A stretch of 22,475 nucleotides of DNA from positions 11,168 to 33,642 of the forward strand of contig CAJODU010000014.1 of assembly GCA_905233325.1 (NCBI GenBank), in the 5' to 3' direction. The position numbers were made by a program, and so were the translations under genes. The first letter of the stretch is position 1. Each line of letters begins with the position of its first letter. The notes below the pieces were generated by a model. The model searched no databases. It worked only from the letters and a program-made list of their open reading frames with translations, and was not told the origin of the DNA. Shown in pieces: positions 15,095-22,258 of this stretch. Source of the DNA: an uncultured Selenomonadaceae bacterium. Lineage in GTDB: Bacteria > Bacillota > Negativicutes > Selenomonadales > Selenomonadaceae.

Positions 15095-15228
15095 TGTTGT
15101 TCGGCTATCTCAGGACACTTCGCAACTACTTAAAGACGCCCAAGGGCAGGCATGACACTTTTGATTATTTGAAGGCGTTGATGTTGGTTGTGCTGACGAC
15201 GTTGATTTTGGTGGTGATTTTGAAATGA
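15094..15228 (+). CDS. 44-residue single-pass membrane miniprotein between proA and nadD
   Basis: Small gene in a third frame, easily missed. It starts with ATG at 15094, whose A is the last base of the proA stop, and ends with TGA at 15226-15228, overlapping the nadD ATG (15225-15227) as ATGA. GAGGGG lies upstream in the proA 3' end. The protein has a basic N-terminal half (GYLRTLRNYLKTPKGRHDTF) and a C-terminal hydrophobic segment (about 27-43: LKALMLVVLTTLILVVILK), so it would be a tail-anchored membrane protein with the basic part in the cytoplasm. It fills the 130-nt gap exactly, with overlaps at both ends, which supports a real gene over chance. I do not recognise the family. Confidence 0.72.
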   Translation: MLFGYLRTLRNYLKTPKGRHDTFDYLKALMLVVLTTLILVVILK

Positions 15229-15839
15229 AAGTCGGAATAATGGGCGGGACTTTCGATCCCATTCACAATGGCCATCTTGTGACGGCCGAGGCAGTTCGTG
15301 ACACTCTCGCTCTTGATGAGGTATTATTCATTCCTTCAGCAAGACCACCTCACAAACTCGGTCGCAAGATCACTTCACCGGAGCACAGGCTTGCCATGAC
15401 TGTCCTTGCCACCTGCTTTAATCCCAAGTTCCGCGTCTCGTCCATTGAGATTATTCGCAAGGGACCTTCATACGCCGTTGACACTATCGACGCCCTCAAG
15501 AGTGAGTACGAAGGCGGCACGGAGTTCTATTTCATTCTCGGTGCCGACGCCGCACTGGAACTTGCCACTTGGCACAATGCTCACCAGCTCATTGAGAAGT
15601 GTTACTTCATTGCCGCCACTCGTGAAGGCACTGATATTGACATTGAGGCGGTTGAGGCACAATTCGGAGATATTGGACGCGGACACCTTCAACGAGTAGA
15701 AACGCCTAAGATCGAAATATCTTCAACCGACATTCGCGACAAAATCCGACGCGACCACTCAATAAGGTATTTAGTGCCTGAAACCGTTGAGGCTTACATT
15801 AGGAAGGAACGGCTTTACTATGATGACTATGACGATTGA
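15225..15839 (+). CDS. nadD: Nicotinate-nucleotide adenylyltransferase
   Basis: Joins nicotinate mononucleotide and ATP to give deamido-NAD in NAD synthesis. 204 residues, full length. The nucleotidyltransferase signature GGTFDPIHNGH sits at residues 7-17, PPHKLGRKIT follows as in the family, FILGADAALELATWHN is the substrate-binding part, and ISSTDIRDKIR is the C-terminal ATP-binding motif. The start overlaps the stop of the miniprotein gene. Its 3' end overlaps yqeK by 20 nt. Confidence 0.96.
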   Translation: MKVGIMGGTFDPIHNGHLVTAEAVRDTLALDEVLFIPSARPPHKLGRKITSPEHRLAMTVLATCFNPKFRVSSIEIIRKGPSYAVDTIDALKSEYEGGTEFYFILGADAALELATWHNAHQLIEKCYFIAATREGTDIDIEAVEAQFGDIGRGHLQRVETPKIEISSTDIRDKIRRDHSIRYLVPETVEAYIRKERLYYDDYDD

Positions 15840-16382
15840 CGAAATGAGACGCAAACTTCAAGGACGACTTAAGGCGAGCCGCTTTGCTCATTCTATCGGC
15901 GTTGCTGATACCGCCGTCAAACTCGCCAAGAGATTCGGCGTTGATACGGAGAAAGCCTATATTGCCGGCCTCCTGCACGACTGCGCTCGTGAGTTTGAAG
16001 ATTCCCAACTTCCTGCTGAGGCAAAATTGGTGAGGTTGAAAGGAAAATGCCGCTTCTGCTCCATTCCTACATTGGTGCGGTGATGATTAAGGAAGTCTAC
16101 GACGTTGATGATCCCGAAATCTCACAGGCGATATGGCGGCACACAGTCGGCGGCAGGAATATGACGGCACTTGACAAGATTATTTACTTTGCTGATATGA
16201 TTGAACCTCACAGGAACTACCCCGGTGTTGATCACCTGCGAGAACTTGCCGAGACGGCGGGACTTGATGATATGTTGCTTGAGGGTCTCAGCGAGTCAAT
16301 AATCTTCGTAATACAAAAAAATTCACTAATCCACCCCAACACCGTTATCACTCGAAACGAAATACTATTAACGAGGTATTAA
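15820..16382 (+). pseudogene. yqeK: YqeK-like HD-domain Ap4A hydrolase, frame interrupted at an AAAA run
   Basis: The family hydrolyses diadenosine tetraphosphate symmetrically. The N-terminal half (from ATG 15820) has H24 (RFAHS) and HD at 53-54 (LLHDCAREF). The frame then runs into nonsense after RLKGK and stops near 16083. The C-terminal half continues in the -1 frame from ATG 16047: MPLLLHSYIGAVMIKEVYD, the metal-site H in IWRHTVGG, and DKIIYFADMIEPHRNYPGVD. Joining the two frames at the AAAA run (16044-16047) gives one normal YqeK of about 187 residues, with all motifs kept. Possible causes are a one-base loss in an A5 run, a sequence error, or -1 slippage of tRNA-Lys on AAA. The second half could also reinitiate at its own ATG, since AAAGGA precedes it. 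Confidence 0.85.
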
Positions 16383-16383
16383 G

Positions 16384-16399
16384 GTATATATTCGTATAC
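16384..16399. promoter_or_regulatory. GTATA...TATAC inverted repeat before the LCP gene
   Basis: GTATATATTCGTATAC lies in the 29-nt gap between yqeK and the LCP gene. The outer GTATA/TATAC arms pair across a 6-nt centre. It resembles the GTATAC-containing repeat in the sensor promoter, but such AT-rich repeats can arise by chance. Confidence 0.25.
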
Positions 16400-16411
16400 T
16401 GAATCAAAACA

Positions 16412-17422
16412 ATGGCTAATCAGACTAAGGACAATATTGCAAAGAAACGAAAACTGCTCAACAAGCGGCGGAGGACTAAATTCTTTCGCCTCGTTTTTAT
16501 GGTTATATTGATCGGGCTGGCTGCCATTGCTGTCCTCTTCATCGGCGTCAGTGCTTACAATATCGGCAGTCACTTCGTAAATGAATTCCAGACAATGTAT
16601 CAAGGTTACAACGATCGCAAGACCGCAAGGCAAGGCAATCCCAACCCGCGCTTCGACGGCTACACAAATATATTGATACTTGGTATTGATGAAGGTGCGG
16701 CGGACGGTGAAGAAATAATGCCCAGTGCTGATACTATCCTGCTGTTGAGTTTCTCCAATGAGACGGGTCGCTCAAGGATTATATCCATCCCGCGCAATAC
16801 TTGGGTTAATCTCGGCGGCGGCATGGGCGGCGGTGCCGGTCGCATCGGCAATATGTATCGTGTCGGCGGTGCAAATATGGTGGTGCGTCAAGTTTCCAAC
16901 CTCCTCAACATCTCCATTCATCAGTACATTATCATTGATATGAGGACATTTGTGGACCTTGTCAACGTGCTTGGCGGCTTGGATATATACGTTGAAGAAG
17001 ATATGGATTATGATGATCCTCAGTCCGGTCTGTCGATTCATCTTCAGCAAGGCTACCAACATCTTGACGGTGAAGAGGCGCAGAAGTATTTGAGATTCAA
17101 AGGCGAGAAACTCGGAGACGTCGGCAGAGTCCAGAGACAGCAGAAATTCATCAAGGCACTCTATGAGAAAGTTCTGCAGCTTGAAACTATTCCAAAACTT
17201 CCCGCCATTGCTGATCTTTTCCAACATAGAATGGAGACTAGTGCCGAACTGTTTGACTCCGCTCACCTTGCAAATGTTCTCAGAAAGATGAGCAGCGATC
17301 CGCCTACTACTACAATGTTGCCCGGTCTTGAGGACGATGAAGGGATATGGGAGCCTAACTACGCGCAGATTGATGCAAAAATAAATGAGTTGTTCCCTGA
17401 AAATCAACTCAATAATCAATAA
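16412..17422 (+). CDS. LytR-CpsA-Psr (LCP) family cell-envelope protein
   Basis: Membrane-anchored phosphotransferase family that attaches glycopolymers to the cell wall in Gram-positive bacteria; its substrate in a diderm firmicute is unclear. 336 residues: a very basic cytoplasmic N-terminus (KKRKLLNKRRRTKFFR), one TM helix (about 28-50), then the LCP domain (about 85-270). Marks: NILILGIDEG, MPSADTILLLSFS, RIISIPRNTW, INMYRVGG-like NMYRVGGANMVVRQVSNLL, YIIIDMRTFVDLVNVLGGLD, and KYLRFKGEKLGDVGRVQRQQ. The expected order of Asp and Arg residues is kept. The ATG at 16412 has no clear ribosome site, so it may be coupled to yqeK. The 40 nt to trpE contain no terminator. Confidence 0.92.
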   Translation: MANQTKDNIAKKRKLLNKRRRTKFFRLVFMVILIGLAAIAVLFIGVSAYNIGSHFVNEFQTMYQGYNDRKTARQGNPNPRFDGYTNILILGIDEGAADGEEIMPSADTILLLSFSNETGRSRIISIPRNTWVNLGGGMGGGAGRIGNMYRVGGANMVVRQVSNLLNISIHQYIIIDMRTFVDLVNVLGGLDIYVEEDMDYDDPQSGLSIHLQQGYQHLDGEEAQKYLRFKGEKLGDVGRVQRQQKFIKALYEKVLQLETIPKLPAIADLFQHRMETSAELFDSAHLANVLRKMSSDPPTTTMLPGLEDDEGIWEPNYAQIDAKINELFPENQLNNQ

Positions 17423-17461
17423 TATACTCAAGTACCCACTATTCAAATAGGAGTGAATATA

Positions 17462-18967
17462 ATGTACTCTTCTGTAAAACCTACTCTTGAGGATTTTAAA
17501 AAATTTGCTGAAAAGTCAAACTTGATAGCGGTATCAACGAATATCAATATGGATCTGGATACGCCGGTCTCCGTTTACTACAAACTCGTCGACAATGATA
17601 AGGGATTCATACTCGAATCAGTCGACACCACCCACCAGGCTTTTGGCAGATACTCCTTCATAGGTGCCGAGCCGTTTGTCCGTCTGCAGGTTTTCAAGAA
17701 TAAGCTGATGATCAAGGAAGGCGACTTGATGAAGTCCATTGAGGGCGAGCCGGTGGAGACTATCAAGAAGTATATGTCGACCTATAAACCTGCACGGCTT
17801 AATGAGTTGCTGCCTCTTGCAAACGGCGGTATGGTCGGTTACTTCAACTTTGAAGTGGCGGCGACATTCGACAGGGTGCGTGGCGTTGATCTTGGTGACG
17901 AGGAACTCTTGGGGCAGTTTATGATCTGCAAGATTCTTGTTGTGTATGACGCCCTCAAAAATACCGCGCAGTTGATTTATCTTGCTGATGTTCGCGGACG
18001 TGATGATCTTGATGATCTTTACTCTGATATTGTCGATCAAATGCAGGAACTGAAATCAAAACTCTCTGCCCCCTTCAAACTCACTGAAACTCATACGCAG
18101 CGTCTTAAACCTCGCAAGGCAAATGTTGACTTCAACGCAAAGTACGGCGAGGCTCCGCAAGACTTTATTGACGCCATCAACAAGGCGAAGGAGCATATCT
18201 TTGCCGGTGATATATTCCAAGTCGTGCCGAGTCGTCAATTCCGTGAGAAGATCACAAAACCCGCTTTCCTCTTCTATCGTCGTCTCAGGCAGGTCAATCC
18301 CTCGCCTTATATGTTTTACTTCAACTTTGGCAGTGTCAAGCTCGTCGCTGCCTCACCTGAAATGCTGGTGAAAGTTGCAGGAACGACGGTATATACCTAT
18401 CCAATCGCCGGAACTCGCCGTCGCGGGAAAGATGAAGCTGAGGACGCTGCATTAGCGGCAGAACTCCAAGCGGATATTAAGGAATGTGCAGAACATTCAA
18501 TGTTGGTTGATCTCGCCCGCAATGATCTGGGCAGAATCAGCGAGGCAGGGACTGTCAAGGTGCCTAAATATCGGACTGTGGAATATTTTTCTCACGTTAT
18601 GCATATGGTCTCAAGCGTCACCGGCACCTTGCAAAACGATTTTACACCTATGGACGTTTTGAAGGCAACTTTTCCTGCAGGAACCGTCAGCGGTGCGCCT
18701 AAACTCAGGGCAATGGAGATCATCAATGATCTTGAGCCTGTCAAGCGCAATGCCTACGCCGGAACTGTCGGTTATATGGACTTCTGCGGCAATATGGATA
18801 TGTGTATCACGCTTAGGACTATGAGGATCGAAAACGACGACACCGCCATAATTCAAGCAGGTGCAGGGATTGTTGCTGATTCCGTGCCGCTTAGTGAGTA
18901 CAAGGAGATTCTTCAAAAAGCAAAAGCCTTGTTTGAAGTGGTTGAGGAAGTTGAAAATAACGATTGA
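17462..18967 (+). CDS. trpE: Anthranilate synthase component I
   Basis: Converts chorismate to anthranilate with ammonia supplied by TrpG, the first step of tryptophan synthesis. About 501 residues. The N-terminal part has ILES (in GFILESVD), matching the LLES tryptophan feedback motif, followed by YSFIGAEPF. The chorismate-binding domain shows AGDIFQVVPSRQF, NPSPYMFYFNFG, PIAGTRRRGKDEAED, LVDLARNDLGR, VMHMVSSVTG, FPAGTVSGAPKLRAMEII, YAGTVGYMDF and IQAGAGIVADS. The feedback motif and the TrpG partner favour anthranilate synthase over PabB. Start ATG at 17462, 8 nt after AGGAG; the in-frame GTG at 17453 overlaps that site. No trp leader or T-box precedes it. No other trp gene except trpG is in the window. 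Confidence 0.95.
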   Translation: MYSSVKPTLEDFKKFAEKSNLIAVSTNINMDLDTPVSVYYKLVDNDKGFILESVDTTHQAFGRYSFIGAEPFVRLQVFKNKLMIKEGDLMKSIEGEPVETIKKYMSTYKPARLNELLPLANGGMVGYFNFEVAATFDRVRGVDLGDEELLGQFMICKILVVYDALKNTAQLIYLADVRGRDDLDDLYSDIVDQMQELKSKLSAPFKLTETHTQRLKPRKANVDFNAKYGEAPQDFIDAINKAKEHIFAGDIFQVVPSRQFREKITKPAFLFYRRLRQVNPSPYMFYFNFGSVKLVAASPEMLVKVAGTTVYTYPIAGTRRRGKDEAEDAALAAELQADIKECAEHSMLVDLARNDLGRISEAGTVKVPKYRTVEYFSHVMHMVSSVTGTLQNDFTPMDVLKATFPAGTVSGAPKLRAMEIINDLEPVKRNAYAGTVGYMDFCGNMDMCITLRTMRIENDDTAIIQAGAGIVADSVPLSEYKEILQKAKALFEVVEEVENND

Positions 18968-18979
18968 TGTCAACGATTG
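18959..18979. repeat. Two direct AACGATTG copies at the left edge of the recombinase gene
   Basis: AACGATTG occurs at 18959-18966 (over the trpE stop) and 18972-18979. An inverted copy, CAATCGTT, lies at 20030-20037 near the 3' end of the recombinase gene. These could be recombinase arm sites or junction marks, but eight bases is short. Confidence 0.3.
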
Positions 18980-18991
18980 GAAGTAGATAGA

Positions 18992-20059
18992 ATGGCTGCA
19001 TATCGTGACGAAAAAACTAAAAATTGGTATGTTCAATTCAGATATATTGATTGGCAAGGAAAAAGCAAGCACACAACCAAACGAGGCTTTAAAACCAAGA
19101 AAGATGCTCTGGCCTATGAGTATGAGTTTAAATCGACCGCTAAAGACCGAATTGATATGACAGTTGCCGAACTTTCCGAAAAATATCTTGAAGATAGAAA
19201 ACTTCACATAAAGCCGAGCAGATATGCATCAATGGAGCAGACTATACGCAACCATATACTTCCATACATCGGTAATTTGAAATTGGCGGATTTGACGCTA
19301 CTGACTATGAGGCACTGGCAAAATGAGTTGATGAAACAAAACTTTTCGCCTTCCACATTGATAACATACCACCGTCAATGCTCTACTTTATTAAATTTTG
19401 GTGTAAAATTCTACGGAATGAAGGAGAATCCTCTTCGGAAAGTCGGCAGCATAGGCAAGATGGAAAAACGACTTGAATTTTGGACTCCAAAGGAATTTCA
19501 GCAATTCATAGAAGTTGTAGACAATCCAAAATACAAATTGTGCTTTCTCCTGCTTTTTTACAGCGGAATGAGAGTTGGAGAATTATTAGCATTGAATGAA
19601 GGAGATTTTGATTTTATCAAGAATAAGATTAGTATAAATAAAAGCCTTATGCACGTTACTAAAGAAATTACTACACCAAAGACGGAAAATAGTATTCGTA
19701 CAATAGAAATGCCTAGTGGTGTAATGCAGGAAGTCAAAAAGTACATTGAAAATCTTGAGAAAATTACAAACCCTTTGTTCAAAGTAGTGCCTTTGACATT
19801 ATTAAAAGCTCTGCAGCGATATGCAAAGCAAGCAAACGTCAAGGAAATTTGTCTCCACGATCTTCGTCACAGCAATGCAAGTTTTTTGATTAATGCCGGT
19901 ATACCGATAACTACCATAAGCAAGCGGCTTGGTCATAAATCGCCAAAGGTGACGCTTGATGTATATTCTCATATGTATAGAGAAAGTGACGCTCAAGCTG
20001 CAAAACTTTTACAAGAAAATTTTGTTCGTCAATCGTTCGTCAAAGAAAAAGAAAGTTAA
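18992..20059 (+). CDS. Tyrosine recombinase / phage-type integrase, lone and intact
   Basis: Site-specific DNA recombinase, 355 residues from ATG 18992 (MAAYRDEKTKNWYVQFRY). An in-frame TTG at 18977 would add five residues. Domains: arm-type DNA-binding domain (about 1-50, the pattern NWYVQFRYIDWQGK and KRGFKTKKDALAYE), core-binding SAM-like domain (about 56-150), catalytic domain (about 165-345). All catalytic residues are present: R194 (GMRVGELL), K230 (ITTPKTE), H289 and R292 (HDLRHS), H315 (RLGHKS), Y325 (DVYSHMY). It begins 24 nt after the trpE stop, with no promoter of its own that I can see, and ends 59 nt before trpG. It is richer in A/T than trpE. No excisionase, phage or conjugation gene accompanies it, so it is either a stranded remnant or a minimal element. 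Confidence 0.94.
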   Translation: MAAYRDEKTKNWYVQFRYIDWQGKSKHTTKRGFKTKKDALAYEYEFKSTAKDRIDMTVAELSEKYLEDRKLHIKPSRYASMEQTIRNHILPYIGNLKLADLTLLTMRHWQNELMKQNFSPSTLITYHRQCSTLLNFGVKFYGMKENPLRKVGSIGKMEKRLEFWTPKEFQQFIEVVDNPKYKLCFLLLFYSGMRVGELLALNEGDFDFIKNKISINKSLMHVTKEITTPKTENSIRTIEMPSGVMQEVKKYIENLEKITNPLFKVVPLTLLKALQRYAKQANVKEICLHDLRHSNASFLINAGIPITTISKRLGHKSPKVTLDVYSHMYRESDAQAAKLLQENFVRQSFVKEKES

Positions 20060-20118
20060 ATTTTAAATCATAAAAAATACTATAAAGACAACTTTTATTT
20101 CAAGAGGAGTATTTTATA

Positions 20119-20700
20119 ATGATCCTGTTACTGGATAATTACGATTCGTTTACATATAATGTCTATCAGCAGCTCTCTGCACTTGGTGCTGAGGTTGAAG
20201 TCGTTCGCAATGATAAGATAACCGTTGATGAAATTGCCCAAAATCATCTTTATAACGCGATTGTCATTTCACCCGGTCCTGGTGTGCCGAAAGATGCAGG
20301 TATCACAGAAGATTTAATTGATAAACTCAAAGGCACAATCCCTATCTTAGGAATCTGCCTCGGACATCAAGCTATTGGTGAAGTGTTTGGTGGTAAAGTT
20401 GTCCGCAATAAAGAAATTGTCCACGGAAAGACTTCGCCGCTTCGCCACAACGGCAAGGGACTTTATCAAGGACTGCCGCAGAATGTTGAGATTGGTCGCT
20501 ATCATTCGCTGATAATTGAGCGTGAAAGTCTGCCGGATTGTCTGGAAATCACCAGCGAACTTGAGGACGGCACTATAATGGGCGTTCGTCACAAAGATTA
20601 TAATATTGAAGGTATTCAATTCCACCCCGAATCAATCTTGACTGCTGAGGGTGATACTATGATGAAAAATTTTTTGAATCTGATAAATAATTTTGCCTAA
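20119..20700 (+). CDS. trpG: Anthranilate synthase component II, glutamine amidotransferase
   Basis: Releases ammonia from glutamine for TrpE; in some bacteria the same subunit also serves PabB. 193 residues, full length. Class I amidotransferase marks: LLLDNYDSFTYN at the start, SPGPGVPKDAG, nucleophile C80 in GICLGHQAIG, and the H169/E171 pair in QFHPESILT. ATG at 20119 follows AGGAG (20105-20109) at 9 nt. The recombinase gene separates it from trpE by about 1.15 kb; expression may depend on read-through from trpE or a promoter in the AT-rich 59-nt gap, where I see no convincing -35/-10 pair. Confidence 0.95.
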   Translation: MILLLDNYDSFTYNVYQQLSALGAEVEVVRNDKITVDEIAQNHLYNAIVISPGPGVPKDAGITEDLIDKLKGTIPILGICLGHQAIGEVFGGKVVRNKEIVHGKTSPLRHNGKGLYQGLPQNVEIGRYHSLIIERESLPDCLEITSELEDGTIMGVRHKDYNIEGIQFHPESILTAEGDTMMKNFLNLINNFA

Positions 20701-20736
20701 CGAGTCAATGTATACAGTATTTCTAGCAAATATATC

Positions 20737-20765
20737 TGTACAAATGAAAACTTTTGAGCTATACT
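20737..20765 (+). promoter_or_regulatory. Probable gdhA promoter
   Basis: TGTACA (20737-20742), 17 nt, TATACT (20760-20765): four and five matches to the consensus hexamers. The leader would be about 57 nt. A GTATAC-containing palindrome (TGTATACA, 20709-20716) lies about 20 nt upstream. Confidence 0.45.
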
Positions 20766-20828
20766 AAATTTCGTCAAAAAGATGTCAGCTATGATTAAAT
20801 TTATATAGTTCTAAGGAGTGTTTGATAA

Positions 20829-22178
20829 ATGGCAGATATGAAACAGTATGTACAAGATGTTCTTGATCTCGTTAAAAAACGCGATCCCGATCAAATTGAA
20901 TTTCAAAATACAGTCAAGGAAGTTCTGACTACAATCGTGCCTGTACTTGAGAGCAATCCAAAGTATAAAGAGGTTAAATTGCTTGAGCGTATGGTTGAGC
21001 CGGAACGCGTTGTAACTTTCCGTGTACCCTGGCAGGACGATAAGGGCGAAGTCCAAATCAACCGCGGCTACCGCGTCCAGATGAACAGTGCAATCGGACC
21101 TTACAAGGGCGGTCTTCGTTTCCATCCAAGTGTCAACCTCAGCATTTTGAAGTTCCTTGCCTTCGAGCAGGTCTTCAAAAATTCCTTGACCAGTCTGCCG
21201 ATTGGCGGCGGCAAGGGCGGCAGTGACTTCGATCCGAAAGGCAAGTCTGACAATGAAGTTATGCGTTTCTGCCAGAGCTTTATGACTGAACTCTTCCGCC
21301 ACATTGGTCCTCATACCGACGTTCCTGCCGGTGATATTGGCGTTGGCGGTCGTGAGATCGGTTTCCTCTATGGTCAGTACAAGAGAATCCGTGACGCTTA
21401 TGATGATGCTGTCCTCACCGGCAAAGGCCTCACCTACGGCGGTTCACTTGCTCGCAAAGAGGCAACCGGCTATGGTCTCCTTTATTTCGTCAAGAATATG
21501 CTTGCTGATAAGGGCGATTCACTCCAGGGCAAGACAGTCGTGGTCTCCGGTGCGGGTAATGTCGCTATCTATGCGATCGAAAAGGCTCAAGAGTTCGGTG
21601 CAAAGGTTGTTACCTGCTCTGATTCCAACGGCTATGTCTATGATCCTGAAGGTATCAAACTTGATGTTGTCAAGCAGATCAAAGAGGTTGAGCGCGGTCG
21701 TATCAAGGAATATGCCGCTCGCGTTCCGTCTGCTGAATATCACGAAGGCTGCAAGGGTGTCTGGACTGTCAAATGTGACATTGCCCTTCCCTGTGCAACT
21801 CAGAGTGAGATCGATCTTGAATCAGCACAGATTCTCGTCAACAACGGCGTCAAGCTCATTGCTGAAGGTGCAAATATGCCTTCAACGCTTGAGGCTATTG
21901 AACACTATCAGAAGAGTGGTATTATGTTCGGACCTGCTAAAGCTGCTAATGCCGGCGGTGTCGCAACTTCCGCTCTTGAAATGTCGCAGAACTCAATGAG
22001 ACTTGCTTGGACCTTTGAGGAAGTCGACAAGAAACTTGAGGGTATTATGACCAACATCTACAAGCAGGCAAAGAGCAACGCTGAAAAATACGGCGATCCT
22101 GATAACCTCGTTATGGGTGCAAACATTGCTGCATTCGTTAAAGTCGCTGATGCTATGATGGCTCAAGGTCTCGTCTAA
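20829..22178 (+). CDS. gdhA: NADP-type hexameric glutamate dehydrogenase
   Basis: Reductive amination of 2-oxoglutarate to glutamate. 449 residues, matching the roughly 450 of the small hexameric class. Marks: GPYKGGLRFHPSV (substrate lysine), SLPIGGGKGGSDFDPKGKSD (catalytic region), TDVPAGDIGVGGREIGFLYG, and the Rossmann motif VSGAGNVA. The pattern resembles the NADP-preferring biosynthetic enzymes; cofactor choice cannot be proved by eye. ATG at 20829 follows AAGGAG (20813-20818) at 10 nt. It has a probable promoter and a hairpin terminator, so it looks like a single-gene unit that supplies glutamate to the proline and tryptophan genes upstream. Codon use is of the highly expressed kind. 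Confidence 0.96.
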   Translation: MADMKQYVQDVLDLVKKRDPDQIEFQNTVKEVLTTIVPVLESNPKYKEVKLLERMVEPERVVTFRVPWQDDKGEVQINRGYRVQMNSAIGPYKGGLRFHPSVNLSILKFLAFEQVFKNSLTSLPIGGGKGGSDFDPKGKSDNEVMRFCQSFMTELFRHIGPHTDVPAGDIGVGGREIGFLYGQYKRIRDAYDDAVLTGKGLTYGGSLARKEATGYGLLYFVKNMLADKGDSLQGKTVVVSGAGNVAIYAIEKAQEFGAKVVTCSDSNGYVYDPEGIKLDVVKQIKEVERGRIKEYAARVPSAEYHEGCKGVWTVKCDIALPCATQSEIDLESAQILVNNGVKLIAEGANMPSTLEAIEHYQKSGIMFGPAKAANAGGVATSALEMSQNSMRLAWTFEEVDKKLEGIMTNIYKQAKSNAEKYGDPDNLVMGANIAAFVKVADAMMAQGLV

Positions 22179-22211
22179 TCAGAATTTGATTCATTTATAA
22201 TAAATAAAAAA

Positions 22212-22253
22212 ACCTGTTCAGTTTCCTTTAGATTCTGGGCAGGTCTTTTATTT
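22212..22253 (+). terminator. Rho-independent terminator of gdhA
   Basis: Stem ACCTGTTCAG (22212-22221) with CTGGGCAGGT (22235-22244): ten pairs including two G-U, loop of 13, then CTTTTATTT. Read on the other strand the two G-U pairs become mismatches, but an A-run (22205-22211) would give a U tail, so it may also help end obg. Confidence 0.8.
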
Positions 22254-22258
22254 CAGAT

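Noticed and set aside
17423..17461. trp attenuator or leader peptide before trpE
   Set aside because: Only about 40 nt separate it from the LCP gene; no Trp-rich ORF or hairpin set is present.
18968..18991. Target-site duplication bordering the recombinase gene
   Set aside because: Comparing both borders by eye gave only the short AACGATTG motif in mixed orientation and no convincing direct repeat.
18992..20118. Prophage or integrative element around the recombinase
   Set aside because: No structural, replication, excision or transfer gene flanks it; both neighbours are trp genes.
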